From: Monosiga brevicollis MX1
Lineage: Eukaryota > Opisthokonta > Choanoflagellata > Craspedida > Salpingoecidae
Direction of reading: 5' to 3'
NCBI RefSeq assembly: GCF_000002865.3
Contig: NW_001865039.1
Coordinates: 430,527-494,526, forward strand
DNA length: 64,000 bases
In this document: piece after piece, positions 37,088-48,309 of the stretch
Position numbering within the stretch: the stretch's first letter is position 1
Layout of the letters: each line of letters starts with the position of its first letter
Notes under the pieces: generated by a model
The model's input: the letters and a program-made list of their open reading frames with translations, nothing else
Databases searched by the model: none
What the model was told of the DNA's origin: nothing
Program-made: the position numbers and the translations under genes

Positions 37088-39155
37088 TCACCCGCTGGGC
37101 GGCGGCAGGGCGCTGGCAACCTCCTCCTCATTGCCGTTGGTATCACCATCAGCGTCATCCATGCGCTCATCCGCACGATCTGCTTCCTCATCAGCCAAGT
37201 TCTCCTTGTCCTCCTCGTCCTCGTCCTCGTCATCATCGTCATCCTCCATATCCGAGTTTTGGTAGTAGGCCCCCGTTTCCCGTCCCTGGAGCAACATCAT
37301 GCCAGTGTCATTGAATAGTAAAAAGGTGAGGGTCATTGGGCATGGGTGCATCAGGGCACTCTGAACTCAGGAGACAGATAAAGCCAGAGGCATGGCAGAA
37401 CAAACCTGGGCTGCAGCCTCGATGATCGGGTTGATGGCATCGGTCGACCAAAAGCGGACCGTTTTATCGTGAGAGCAAGAGGCCAGATACGCCTCATCCC
37501 CTGTTCCGGTACAAGGTGGGCGAAGGAGTTGCGTGCGCCAATGACGGTGAGAAGCTTCGGACAGGCAATTGGGGCCTTTCCACAATAGGTTGGCTCAGCC
37601 TACCAGAAAGGCGCACGCGCTCAATGGGATAGGCATTATGCTCGCCCAAGACGCCCAGGACCTTGTTGGGCAGGACGGAGACGACGCTGCCATAATCAAA
37701 GGCGCTTGTCAGGATGGTCATCAAACGGCAGTGCTGCCTCTGGGAGCCGATATCGCGCGGCATCACCCTGTGTGCCCCGCTCTGAACAACCAGAAGAGGA
37801 ACAGGTACATGCACACCCACCGCAAAACACCATCAGAGCTGCCAGACACGAGAATGTCCTCGTTGATTTTGGCCAAAGAATCCACTGAGGTTGGATGGTT
37901 GGTCATGCGATCGGTAAAGTCACCCCACAAGCCCCACTGTGGTCACACAAGCCAAGCCTCAAGTGAGAGCATGAAATGCTTTTGAGGGCTAGGTCAGGCA
38001 TCTGCGTCGGGAGTCGGAAGGATCGGAACTGCAAAGGTCGTACCGAGAAGAGGTTGATCGTGCCACCTTGGGTGCCGCAGACAACCTTTTTGTGATGCTT
38101 CATCACAACAACTGACAAGAGTTCGTCCTCCATCTGGTCTGAGACCTGCAAGCCCAGCCTCATGAGGATTTGCGACACTGTGCCACAAAGAAGTCGTGGT
38201 CCAAAAGCCTGACACGGAGCAAGGCATCGGTAGCTGGTTTCGAATTAAATGAAAAATCAAACCTTGGACTTTTGAGTATTCCAGTTGTGAGCACAAAGAC
38301 GCCCGTCACCTCTATGAACAGAGCCGACAAGGTCAGCTGAGGCAGGAAGCTGCTCAGGGAGGGGGGCGCGGACACGTTGTGACTCACCCGGTGGAGATGA
38401 TGGTCTTCTTGTGTGGCACCACGGTGATATCTGAGACAAAGTCCTCGTGTGACCGGTAAGTGGCAATGCTGGTACGCTGGCGCAGGTCCCAGAGCTGTAA
38501 TTTCGCATTGTGGAGGGCAGCCGAAATTAGAGACACCTGCTGTGAGCTCCGACTGGGGTGATGGTCGGAGAGCAAGATATCAGCGGGGGCCTTGGAAAAC
38601 CATTCAGACCTTGATGTGGCCATCGTCGTCCCCCGACGCCAACATGCCCTCACTTCCGAGCTTAGCGATGACGTTGATGCTGTGGCTGCGCAGGCCCACC
38701 ACGTGCAACCGTACACGCCCATGAGTGTGATTAGACTGCAGCTACCAATGTGGCTTGAGACGGAGCACCTGATACATACTCATGGGCTCGAGATTGCTTG
38801 TACAAGGCTACGCCCGTGGCGACGTCGACCACCTGAAGGCTCTTATCGGAAGAAGCGGAGAAGAGGTCTGGAGATGTTGTAACAGGGGCATCATGCGAGC
38901 ATGAGGACGGGCGGCTGGCGCTGTGCAGGCGGAGTGACGAGACATTGCTTTCGTACATGCACCATCGTCAGAGAAGGAGAGGCAGCGACACGCAGCATCA
39001 TGGCCTTCAATCTGGGCTTTGAGCTCGTGAGCCGGGCCGTAATTGTGCAGAAAGATGTCACCGCTGATGAGGCCCGACGCCACAATGGGTGTGGAGGGGT
39101 GAAAGGCGACGTCAAAGACCTCATCCTCAAACTGAAGTGGCGGCAGAGCAGCCAT
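37088..39155 (-). CDS. WDR55: WD-repeat protein WDR55
   Basis: Nucleolar WD40 protein needed for rRNA processing. The start MAALPPLQFEDEVFDVAFHP is the family N-terminus, followed by VASGLISGDIFLHNYG. Later exons give DLFSASSDKSLQVVDVATGV, a GDDDG-type blade ending WDLRQRTSIATYRSHEDFVS, DGRLCAHNWNTQKSKV, ELLSVVVMKHHKKVVCGTQG, EDILVSGSSDG, GVLGEHNAYPIERVRLS and YLASCSHDKTVRFWSTDA. These fill a seven-blade propeller. The tail, 37290-37088, is strongly acidic (MEDDDDDEDEDEEDKEN), as in the family. At least eight exons. Confidence 0.9.
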
Positions 39156-39437
39156 GCTAGCGGTCCTAATCAATCACACAGCTAATCGCGCCTGCTTGCC
39201 TCGCAGCAGCAACAATACTGATTCTTAAGCCACCACTTCGCACGCGCGCGCAGCCAGCCGCCGACGGCAGAGAAAGGAGCCGTCGATCCACAAAGTCGGG
39301 AAATTATGAAGCGCAGCAGCACACGCGGACCCCAAAGGTCACTTTGTCATCATGTCAGACTTTTCGCGCGATTGAGTGTGTGTGTGTGTGTGAGCAGTGA
39401 GCAGTGAGCTCACTGCCTTCCATCAGCTTGGGCCAAG
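39156..39437. promoter_or_regulatory. 282-bp divergent spacer between WDR55 and ANKRD39
   Basis: Head-to-head starts. Contains a GCGCGCGC patch near 39242, a short GT run at 39378-39391 and the direct repeat GAGCAGT GAGCAGT at 39392-39405. Confidence 0.45.
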
Positions 39438-39659
39438 ATGGGCGGTGGCGCTGATGGCTGTGCGGGTCATGTTCATGGGCCTGCACCGGTGACGCAAAGC
39501 TTGGCTGAGATGGACTTTGAGCGAAGCATTGTTGGTGCGGCAGCGGCGCAGGACTGGCCCCGCGTGCTGGCTTGTTTGCGCCAATCGGAAGGCCGGCAGC
39601 AGGCCCGATTGACAGACCGAGACGGTTACACGGCTTTGGTACGTGCGCGAGGACGAATG

Positions 39660-39725
<66 letters not shown>

Positions 39726-40087
39726 CAGAAGGGATAGTCGTGTGATTGCTGATCGGTCGGGACTCGTGGCAAGCCAAGGATGGCAGCTCGCTTACATTTG
39801 CCTGCTCGGCGCTGCATGGCACACCGCAGCATTATGCAGCCCGGTACGGCCAAGAGAGAGTCGTGGAGGAACTCTTGCGAATGGGTGCCGACGCCAACGC
39901 TGCCACGCTGCTGGGGCGTGCCACGCCCGTGCATCGAGCGGCGTTGATGGGTCACGAAGCAGTCTTACGCCTCTTGTGTCTGCACGGTGGGGATTTGGAT
40001 CTACCTGATGCTGACGGCGAGACCCCACATGCCAAGGCCCAAGCCCGAGGACATGGCACTATGCTTGAGCGAATTAGAACATCATAA
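39438..40087 (+). CDS. ANKRD39: Ankyrin-repeat protein ANKRD39
   Basis: Two exons. Exon 1 has MGGGADGCAGHVHGPAPVTQ, SLAEMDFERSIVGAAAAQDW and LTDRDGYTAL, which matches the ANKRD39 start (LEEMDFERGIWSAALNGD). Exon 2 (acceptor near 39830) continues HYAARYGQERVVEELLRMGA, TPVHRAALMGHEAVLRLLCL and DADGETPHAKAQARGHG. This gives about four ankyrin repeats in roughly 150 aa. The C-terminus is shorter than in animal ANKRD39 (about 183 aa). The exon boundary is in phase. The intron carries a GT microsatellite. Confidence 0.9.
39661..39724. repeat. (GT)n microsatellite in the ANKRD39 intron
   Basis: About 64 bp of uninterrupted GT, starting about 23 bp after the 5' splice site. Confidence 0.95.
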
Positions 40088-40455
40088 ACTCAGGTCCAAG
40101 CCATGCGCCAATGGCACCACAAACGTCCTTAAGCTTCGTGACTCGACATAGCAAAAACCCCTCCCCTGTCCCCGATGAATTCATCCTTCTCTTACGTCCC
40201 TGAAATGTTTCTCCTGATGAGAACTGCGTTCCTCATAGCCGAGACTCGCGCTGAAAGCTCTCATCGGGATCAAGCGAGTGGCTCAAAAATGGGGGATAAC
40301 AAAAGAAAGAAAGAGAAAAAAAAGGATGGCCACGAGCTCAATTCCACCATGGGGCAGAGAAAGAAAACAGAGACCGCCGGCCACGCCAGTTGTGTGCGAG
40401 CGTGCTCTGATCCAGGCGAGAGGGCCCGGACCAGTCATGGTCGAAGAAGCACTAC
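40088..40455. other. Tail-to-tail intergenic region
   Basis: 368 bp between ANKRD39 and RPL11 3' ends. Purine-rich AAAGAAAGAAAGAG patch near 40302. No gene seen. Confidence 0.4.
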
Positions 40456-41046
40456 TTATTTCTTCTTCTTCTTCTTGATGGGGCGGTTGACCGAGCGGTT
40501 GACGGGCTTGCCGGTCATGAGCACACCATCGTACTGCTGCTGGAACCACTTCATGGTGTCAGTCTTATCGATGCGGTGGGGGGCACCGACGCGGCTGTGC
40601 TTGCGCTTGCGGCGAGCAACACGGAAGCCCTTGCGGCCCATGACGACGTAGAAGTCCATGCCGAAGATACCGATTCCGGGATCGTACTTGATACCCAGAT
40701 CAATGTGCTCGTCAATACCAAAGCCAAAGTTGCCGGTGGCCGAGAAGTTCTCCTTGTAGAGCTCGTACTCCTTGACCTTCAGGCCGCGCTCGAGGATCTC
40801 CAGAGCCTTCTGACCGCGGACGGTGCAGGAGACGGCAATCTTCTCGTTACGGCGGATGCCGAAAGTACGCACGGTGTAGCGGGCCTTGGAGAAGACGGGC
40901 TGCTGGCCAGTCAACTGCTCCAGAACCTTGGCGGCACGGGTGAGCTTATCACCAGACTCGCCAACGCACAGGTTAAGGCAGAGCTTCTCCAGGCGCAGCT
41001 CGCGCATGGGGTTCTGCTTGGCAGGGGCGCCTTCCGCCTCAGCCAT
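40456..41046 (-). CDS. RPL11: 60S ribosomal protein uL5 (RPL11)
   Basis: Single coding exon, 196 aa. It starts [20 protein letters not shown], then [78 protein letters not shown] and [20 protein letters not shown]. This is uL5 throughout. It ends [10 protein letters not shown], a longer lysine tail than the animal protein. A 3' splice-like CAG-CAAG directly precedes the ATG, so a 5' UTR intron is likely. Strong C/G-ending codon bias fits high expression. The large antisense ORF over it is a by-product of that bias. Confidence 0.97.
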   Translation of the reverse strand: MAEAEGAPAKQNPMRELRLEKLCLNLCVGESGDKLTRAAKVLEQLTGQQPVFSKARYTVRTFGIRRNEKIAVSCTVRGQKALEILERGLKVKEYELYKENFSATGNFGFGIDEHIDLGIKYDPGIGIFGMDFYVVMGRKGFRVARRKRKHSRVGAPHRIDKTDTMKWFQQQYDGVLMTGKPVNRSVNRPIKKKKKK

Positions 41047-41622
41047 CTTGCTGGTCGATATGGGGGTATCTATAGTCATGAGAGACAAGAATATGTGAGA
41101 GCTTGTCCGTCAATAAAGTCGAATGTTGTGGGGCATTTGCCGGTCGCGCGCACGGCCTCAGTCCTGCCCTGCGGCGCACACCCCAAATTGACTGCTCGGG
41201 GTGTGTGGCCAAGGCAGCCACCGAGACCCAAACTGGATGATGACATGAAAAGGGCACCGCTGAGGCGCACATGATTCACGACTCAAAAAGGCTCATTGCA
41301 GGTCGAATCCACAAAAGACCTGGCTGCCACAATGTGCTCGCGGCACCGCCAACCGGGTCTAGCTCGGCCGGAAACGCTAGACCTGATGACTCACCGATCA
41401 GCCCGAAAGAAAAGGCCACTTCAAGGTGCTCCGCCCCAGCGTGTATCAATGGCTACAATCAGCTTGAGTAGATTTTTCCTGGAAAACCTTTTCACAAATC
41501 AATACCAGGTATAACACCTGTTGTCAACCAAGGTGTCGCTTTGAGCTGGATTAAGAAAGTGTGCTCTTGAACACACTGTTCCCCCGATCAGCTCGCAGCG
41601 ATCGGCTACACATGGCCGCAGA

Positions 41623-41678
41623 GGCTTCAAGGTGACAGGGACACCTTGAAGCCAACCAGACTGACACCTTGAAGTCAG
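41623..41678. repeat. Hairpin-forming inverted repeat with extra copy
   Basis: Arms GGCTTCAAGGTG (41623-41634) and CACCTTGAAGCC (41642-41653) are perfectly complementary with a 7-nt loop. A third element, CACCTTGAAGTC at 41665-41676, repeats one arm and is itself flanked by CTGAC/GTCAG. A related CACTTCAAGGTGC lies near 41417. Confidence 0.8.
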
Positions 41679-41776
41679 ATTCATGTGCCAATGTCAGCAA
41701 TTATACTTGGTACCCCGCGGCCCTGGTCTGACACTTGGTCTCCTCTCGCCTGTCGATCTTGGAGAATAAAATTTCT

Positions 41777-41849
41777 TTGTCTCTCGCTTTCTCTCTCTGT
41801 CTCTCTTTCTCTCTCTGTCTCTCTTTCTCTCTCTGTCTCTCTCTCTGTC

Positions 41850-41892
<43 letters not shown>

Positions 41893-41911
41893 TCTCTGTG
41901 TTCTCTCTCTC
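41777..41911. repeat. CT-rich microsatellite with regular GT interruptions
   Basis: Repeated CTCTCTTT and CTCTGT units followed by a pure CT run. Polypyrimidine/polypurine mirror symmetry could allow triplex DNA. Confidence 0.9.
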
Positions 41912-42366
41912 ATTTCGTGAGCCGGGTGCTGCTCCTCCTTGGCAGTCATTGAATGGCATCTCGTTTGGTTGCGCCTTCTTCTGTCGCCACCTTGGTCCGC
42001 GACCGTTCACGCGCCGCCTGCGCGCGTGGGCTGTCTGTTTTTGCTTCCCGCAGTCTGGTTGGGGTGATCGATGGGATTTATGTAGGTATTGGTCTCTTTT
42101 GACCTTTTTGGTGTATTTTGGGTCACCGCCCCCCTTTGGTGCTTTGACCGAACTCGTTTGCGAGCTAGGCCGTGATGCTATTTTTCGTGTTGAAGGCTCA
42201 TGGATGGCCCTCGGGCATCTTGTTCAGCAGTTCTTAGGCATAGCCATTGGCCCTCTCACTTGATGAACGAGGGTAGCTGTGCAAGGCGCCGCCACTTCTC
42301 GCTCTCGCGACCAGATCAAGAGTTGGCCGCCCGAGCCGGGCTCGCTCGAGCAAGAGCCGAGCCATC

Positions 42367-45308
42367 ATGGCGCCAGCCTTCAACGCTCGCTATGTGGGCG
42401 CCGTGAAGATTGACGCCCCCGGCGGTCGAGACCTCATTGCTGAAACCATGAACAAGATTCGCATTCAGGCCCAGCAAGTCATCAAGACGCTCCTGGTCAT
42501 CGACGATGGCGTGGTGAAAATTTGTGATCGCAATCGCAAGGACACCATGATGACTTCTACCAAAGAACTCGTCTCTTGCCATGGCCTCGAGCCCGGGAAC
42601 GGCAACTTTGTTGTGCTCGTGGTTTTCCAAAATGGCGGTTATTGGTGCCATGGCCTCAACATGCGCAAAGAACACGCAGAAGGCGCTGCCAAGGCCCTGA
42701 AAACCCTTTTGGGTGGTGGTGATTGCGAGGTACAACCCTCCACAACCCGCCTTCTGCAGCCATCTTCCCTCTCCTGCCTGCCCTGTTCCTCTTGCTTCTG
42801 TGCTGCTACTTTTCACGACCTGTCCATCCCACCCTTAGATTGTTCCATCATTCAAGGAGAAGAAAGCCTCCAAATTGGAGCGTAAATTCTCGCGCAAGGC
42901 CAGCGTGAGCGTCCAACCCGCCAATCGCGCGCCCATGCGCACTGCTTCGGCCCCACCAACTGCGAGCTCCTTGGACGTCAATGGTGTCCAGCGCTTTCAA
43001 GGCATTTACCTGGGCATGGTGCCCGTCACTGAACTTTTTGGCACCGATGTCGTCAAGCGGGCCGTACATCGTAACTTTATCGAGCGGTCCCGCCTCAATC
43101 AGCGTGACAGTACCGCGGGCCTCGGCGACCCCGTCGTTGTTGAGGTTTCCATGGAGGCAGTTCGCACCATCGATAAGCAGTCGGGTTCGTTCAATCTGAC
43201 ACGCTGACCTGTGTTTCTGTGCCCCCCACCCTTGGACCCCCCTCATACCCTCATCTTGTCTCTGCTGCGTGCCCGGGCTCCTGCAGGTCTGCCGCTTGTG
43301 GCCGAGTTTATCAAAAACATCAGCTACACGTGTGTGCTGGATGCCATTGATCAGACCGACGTCTTTGCTTACATCGCCGTCAATAAGCGCATGGGCACAA
43401 TCCACTGTCACATTTATCATGTGCCCAAGGGCTCGGGTAATCGCGCCTATGCCGCCATCAATAACGCCTTTAAGATGTTGGCCGCTGATGAGAAGGCCCG
43501 CGGTTCAAACCCTTTTGCCGTGACTGATCCCAAGCGTGAAGCTGCCCCAGACCTCCTCTTTCGGCACCAGATTCACCGTGCAGACCTCACGTACGTCCAT
43601 GATGTTGTTTTGGCTGCCTAAGTGACTTGACCTCGTCCCCTTCTTGACCTCCTGCTCATTGTTTTTCTTGTTATTATCATCACGATGATGAACATTTTTT
43701 TCTTTGGTTTTCTCTTTTTCAGAGCCATTCAACAGATTGGCGCCGGCCAGTTTGGTGCCGTCTACATTGCGACCCATCGCATTCGTCTGGGCAAGGATCA
43801 GTATGCCCCCGAACCAGTACAACGCGCCGTCAAACTGCTACGCAATGCCGCCTCCACGGCCGACAAAGACGAGTTTACTCGCGAGGCTGAGACCATGCTG
43901 GTGCTAGATCACCCCAACCTCGTCAAGATGATTGGCGTGGCCGTGCAGCAGAAACCATGGCTCTGCGTGCTCGAGTACATGAAGTACGGCGACCTCAAGT
44001 CCTTCCTCTCCACTTGCCGCGAGAAAAAGATCCCCTTGCGTTATGGTGAAATGATTTATTTTGGCGAACAGCTGGCGTCAGGGTGTGGCTACCTTGCCTC
44101 ACAGCGCATGATTCACATGGACCTTGCGGCTCGTAACGCCCTGGTGACCGACAACAACATTGTCAAAGTGGCCGATTTTGGTCTGACTCGCCCCATGGAG
44201 CCGGGCGTAGACTACCTCCTGCTGCGGGAGCCGATGAAGCTAGCCCTCAAGTGGATGGCCCCTGAAGGCATGGACAAGAAGTATTTTTCGGAAAAGTCCG
44301 ACGTGTGGAGCTTTGGCGTCATGCTGTGGGAAATTGCCAGTTATGGTGCCAACCCCTACAGCCAGATTAAAACGCAAGAGATTCAGCTCAAGGTGCGCGA
44401 GGGCCTGCGCCTGAGCAAGCCCCCAGGGTGCTCCGATGAGTTTTACGACGTCATGAACACATGCTGGGAGCAAGATCCAGACAATCGGCCAAACTTTCGG
44501 CTCTTGGAGATGCGGCTCAGTGGCATACGTGAAGCCAACCCCACGCCGTCACGGGATGTCGGTTTGGTCGTGTCAAGTACCAAGGCTGGCAAAGGTAGCA
44601 GCTCCAGCCCTGCCCCCAGCGGGTCGCGTAAAGCAAGCTCGGATGCTTCCGAACCCAGCAGCCCTTCCGCTTCGACCTCGACCTCAACATCAGCGGCAGC
44701 AGCAGCGGCAGCAGCAGCAGCAGCCGCCATGGCTGCTTCCAGCGGAGGCTCGCTGCGATCCAGCCGCTCTGCATCGCGTGGCCTGCTTGCTCACGCCGCC
44801 GCCTCTGCCGTGGAGAACGGGGACAGTGACAAGGGTAGTCTTCGCAGTAGCAAGAGCCGAAGTCGCAAAACCTCAGCCTCCAGCCAAAGCGGAGAAGTGT
44901 CTACTTTGATGGATCGCATGCGCAACCAGTATCAAGCTGATCGTCAAAAGGAAATTTTCTGTACGTTTGTCATGCTAACTTGCTTACTGCGTGTTGACCA
45001 TCCTAGTCGCTATCGAGCCTCTTTGCCGTATGTCCAGAGAGTTGAAGGCCTGTTTGTGCTCACAATGATTTGCCTTTTGGGTTGGCCCTTTAGCCACAAG
45101 AGCGACCCCGCCCATGTCTCCCTCACCCTTGGGTGGCGGCACAGCGAGTCAGGACCCGGACGACGAGGACGGGAGCGATTCCATTCTGCCGGCCGACATG
45201 TCGGCTTTTGAACACGAGCCAGCAGAACAGGAGACAGAAGTTGCTGCGGCTAGCGCGCACAGTGGCGATGGTGATGACGATGAGGACACTTTTGGATTTG
45301 AGGAGTAG
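42367..45308 (+). CDS. PTB-PTB tyrosine kinase (cytoplasmic, HMTK-like) with HMD in the catalytic loop
   Basis: 821 aa in five exons: 42367-42729, 42839-43184, 43287-43590, 43723-44960, 45094-45308; all phases agree. Residues about 1-121 form a PTB-like domain (FNARYVGAVKIDAPGGRDLI, NGGYWCHGLNMRK). A second PTB spans the exon 2/3 junction (VQRFQGIYLGMVPVTELFG, YIAVNKRMGTIHCHIYHVPK). The kinase starts IGAGQFGAVYIAT, with RAVKLLR, HMDLAARNALV (HRD changed to HMD), ADFGLTRPMEPGVDYLLLRE, LALKWMAPEGM and SDVWSFGVMLWEIASYGANP. LAARN and KWMAPE mark it as a tyrosine kinase. The tail is Ser/Ala-rich with short RSS, RSK and RSR patches, then an acidic C-terminus. There is no signal peptide or membrane segment. 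From memory, Monosiga brevicollis has PTB-bearing kinases of a family called HMTK; this fits but is unproven here. Confidence 0.92.
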
Positions 45309-46125
45309 ATTAGGCGATGAAAATGTGTTTGAAGGCAAAATGAGCGTCCGCTTCGCTGCGTGGACAATGGTGTGCATATGTGTCCTGGCATTGAGATGAT
45401 CGAAACAATCACGGGTTCCTCTTGAAACGCGCGTCGAAGCCTCACAATGTCCTCAAGCTCCATTGCGTTGTGTTATATTGAACATGTGCTCGTGTCATTC
45501 TCGTGTGCGCCCCCGTCCTGACTGTTTCTTTTATACCTTGAGTTGTTGGGCACCCATCAGTAGCTGTGACGTGATGTTGTGTTTTGACTTCTTTCCTTCT
45601 TTTCCACCAATGGGGCTGCTTCCTTTCCCCTTGTTTACCATCCAGCCTTGCCACTGTCACAAAATTTCTTTTTTTCCTTTTTTTTTTTTTTCAAAACGCC
45701 CAAGCTAATCGAGAGAGACAGATGTGAAACAAGGAAAATCCAATCAGATTTGTTTTCAACTTTCAAGGAGTCTTTTGATATTGGGTGTGTCGCGGTGTAG
45801 TTTTATTTTTTGGATCTTGACGGCGAACTGGTCGAGGATTCCGCCCCATTTGAGCTCGCGCTGGCTCGCTCGCTCACTCGCGGTAACATTGCAAAAACCT
45901 GCGGTACTGTCTGCCAGAGTCTGCGGTGCTGGATTGCATTGCCACTTGCCGCAAGCCTAGCTTGAAAAGGTGTTCCAACGGATAGCAGGATTTCACCTCG
46001 GATTTCACCTCGGAGAAGCGTCGAGCACACAGCTCCTCACAGCTCCAGAAAGATCGCCTGTCGGCGGGCGTTGTTAAAGCTGTCGCGTGTTTGTTCGCCG
46101 GTGTATTGCCGGGCTGACCTTGGTC
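45309..46125. other. Intergenic region with tandem duplications before UBE2J2
   Basis: 817 bp between the kinase 3' end and UBE2J2. It holds a T-rich patch (45668-45692). Near the UBE2J2 start it has two perfect short tandem duplications, at 45989-46012 and about 46028-46045. No ORF is supported. Confidence 0.45.
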
Positions 46126-47907
46126 ATGGCGGCGCCCATCTCCTACCACAAACGGCTCATGCGTGAGTATAAAAAGCTTCAGGAGGTCGGTCATTCTTGC
46201 CCCTCTGCCAATGGGTGAAGCTTGTTCTTATTCGTGCAGCACCGCTCATTCGACAACTTTATCTGACCGATACGGCACACGCGCATTAATTCTGGGTCAG
46301 GCACCATTGGACTTGATCACTGCTCTCCCTACCCCTGCCAACATTCGCGAATGGTCCGTCTTTCGCCCCCACTTAGACACGAGCCTCAAGGGCGCTCGAT
46401 GCTACGTCTGCTTTAACTTTGTGCCGCTGTCACGCCCTTCATAGGCACTATGTGATCCACGGCCTGACCGAGGAGCCCTATGCAGGTGCGTCGTTCGACA
46501 TGTGAGCTTTGTGGTGAAGCAGCCCGGCCCTTTCTCACCTGCCGCATACCCTTTAGGTGGCTACTTCCATGGCAAGGTGCGACGCGTCGTCTGACTCAAG
46601 AGGCAGTTGTGGCTGTGGCAAAGACCTAGCAGAAGACTGTTTACCTCATGCCTGTTCATCCTTTGGCGTGGTGTGGGCATGCAGGTCGTGTTTCCAGAGC
46701 AATATCCGATGAAGCCTCCAGCCATTTTCATGATCACACCCAATGGCCGTTTTCAGGTCAACACGAGGTGCATGATTTTTTTTTTTGGACCAAACTTCAC
46801 ACCTTGGCCCATCACTGTTCCTTCTTGGCTCGCTGAGAGTGCTGTGCACGTCTCACGGTGTACCTTTTGCTTGGCTATGTCATTCGAATGCCAGGATCTG
46901 CTTGTCCATGTCCGACTATCATCCGGAAACATGGAATCCAGCAGTCAGTCCACCTCGCGCTCTCGTCGACATGTGTGGTCTGGCCGCGACCGCATCAGCC
47001 CATTTCGTCCTCATTGTTTGACCATGTCATTGATTTTCCAACAGTGGTCGGTCAGCACGATTTTACAAGGTCTGCTAAGCTTCATGGTATGTTTTGCGTC
47101 TGGTGCAGAAGAAATGGCAGGGGGTTGATTGCGGTACATGAAAGCGAGCTGCGTGTTACGGTGGAGGCTGATTACACCAAGGGGACTCGGGCAAAGGCAC
47201 AGTCAAATTCGTGGCGTGCCGAGAAGGGGTTGTCTTTATTTGACCTGGCTGGATGGTTGTGCATTTCCAATCTCCACAGCTTGAGGAAACTGCAACGGCT
47301 GGCAGCATGTCCACCTCTCATGCCGAGGTCTGTTTGAAGCCCTCCTTTGTTTTCGCCATCCGTGCCAACATGCCTCACAGCCAGTGCCATTGTTCGCCTT
47401 TGTAGCGCCAGAAATACGCCAAGGCCTCCCTCCTTCATAATTTAAGGGATGCCCAGTTTGTAGAGCTTTTTCCAGAGGTGGGTGGTCTCTCCTACCTTGG
47501 CGCGCGGCACCCGTTGTGGCGACAATAATCATGTTCTGCAGTAACTGTTGGACTCTTGACTGTATCCGCTTTTTCCTATACCATTCCTCCGATTCAGCTG
47601 ACGCAAGAAATTAAGAGCATCCTACGCCAACGACATGCCAACCGCACGCGTGCAGAGTACGTCTCGCCTTTTGTTTGTTTCAGGGTTGGCGAGACCATCA
47701 ATTTTGCCCGGCATGTTGACACTCGGTGGCCATCGTGAACTTTGGTTGCGTAGGCAATCAGGCACAGGGTCTGGATCGGGTAGAGGCACCGACGCGGCAT
47801 CCAATCCTGGGTTGGGTTCAGTTCTGGCTTTTGTGGCTGCCTTGGTTGCCTTTGTGGCCGTATTGCACAACGTTGTCAGCGACGCTGCAAGCCAGAAAGC
47901 ATCATAG
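46126..47907 (+). CDS. UBE2J2: Ubiquitin-conjugating enzyme UBE2J2 / Ubc6, tail-anchored
   Basis: ER-membrane E2 for ERAD. Eleven small exons, all in phase: 46126-46185 (MAAPISYHKRLMREYKKLQE), 46301-46353 (ALPTPANIREW), 46445-46485 (YVIHGLTEEPYAG), 46557-46576 (GYFHGK), 46684-46767 (VVFPEQYPMKPPAIFMITPN then GRFQVNTR), 46895-46943 (ICLSMSDYHPETWNPA with the catalytic Cys), 47045-47086 (WSVSTILQGLLSFM), about 47284-47328, then KYAKASLLHNLRDAQFVELF, LTQEIKSILRQRHANRTRAE and a last exon. That exon has a Gly/Ser linker and one hydrophobic segment, SVLAFVAALVAFVAVL, near the C-terminus. This is the full UBE2J2 plan, including the tail anchor. Confidence 0.95.
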
Positions 47908-48309
47908 CTTCAAGCACAACATATCGCATGGGGAGCCAAGCATAATCACAAGTGTCAACAATTGGTTTGGCTAGGATGACCCCTACCCTCCACGATCATT
48001 AGTTCTTCAGTCCACCTCTGCTCACCAAACAGAGCCTAGTCTCGATACAAAGTAAACAAATTGAATCCTCTTAGTCTGGACAAAACGATTTCATCGTTGT
48101 CATTGATGTCAAGGAAGGGGAGGCAACGGATAGCGGAATGCACGGCAGATCTGCTCAGTTCAATTGAGAAGAAGCAAGCAACCGTCCCACGCGCAAAGCC
48201 AAGGCTCAAAGAAGGTGGTCGCCAAGCATAAGCTATTGTCCTAATGATAAAGTCGTTATTATGTTTCGAACTCGCGTGAAGGGTCAAGTTCATCGTCTGG
48301 ACTTGAGTG
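47908..48309. other. Tail-to-tail intergenic region
   Basis: 402 bp between UBE2J2 and the ERdj5 gene. Nothing recognisable. Confidence 0.4.

Larger units (their letters stand above)
41047..42366. promoter_or_regulatory. 1.3-kb divergent spacer between RPL11 and the tyrosine kinase
   Basis: Largest head-to-head spacer. It holds a perfect 12-bp inverted repeat with a further copy of one arm (see separate entry) and a long pyrimidine (CT) tract at 41777-41911. No coding region is supported. Confidence 0.45.

Noticed and set aside
40576-41274. 232-aa antisense ORF over RPL11
   Set aside because: Again a codon-bias shadow; the sense strand is a textbook uL5 protein.
41290-41310. tRNA B-box-like sequence GGTCGAATCC
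   Set aside because: No matching A box or cloverleaf stems could be drawn around it.
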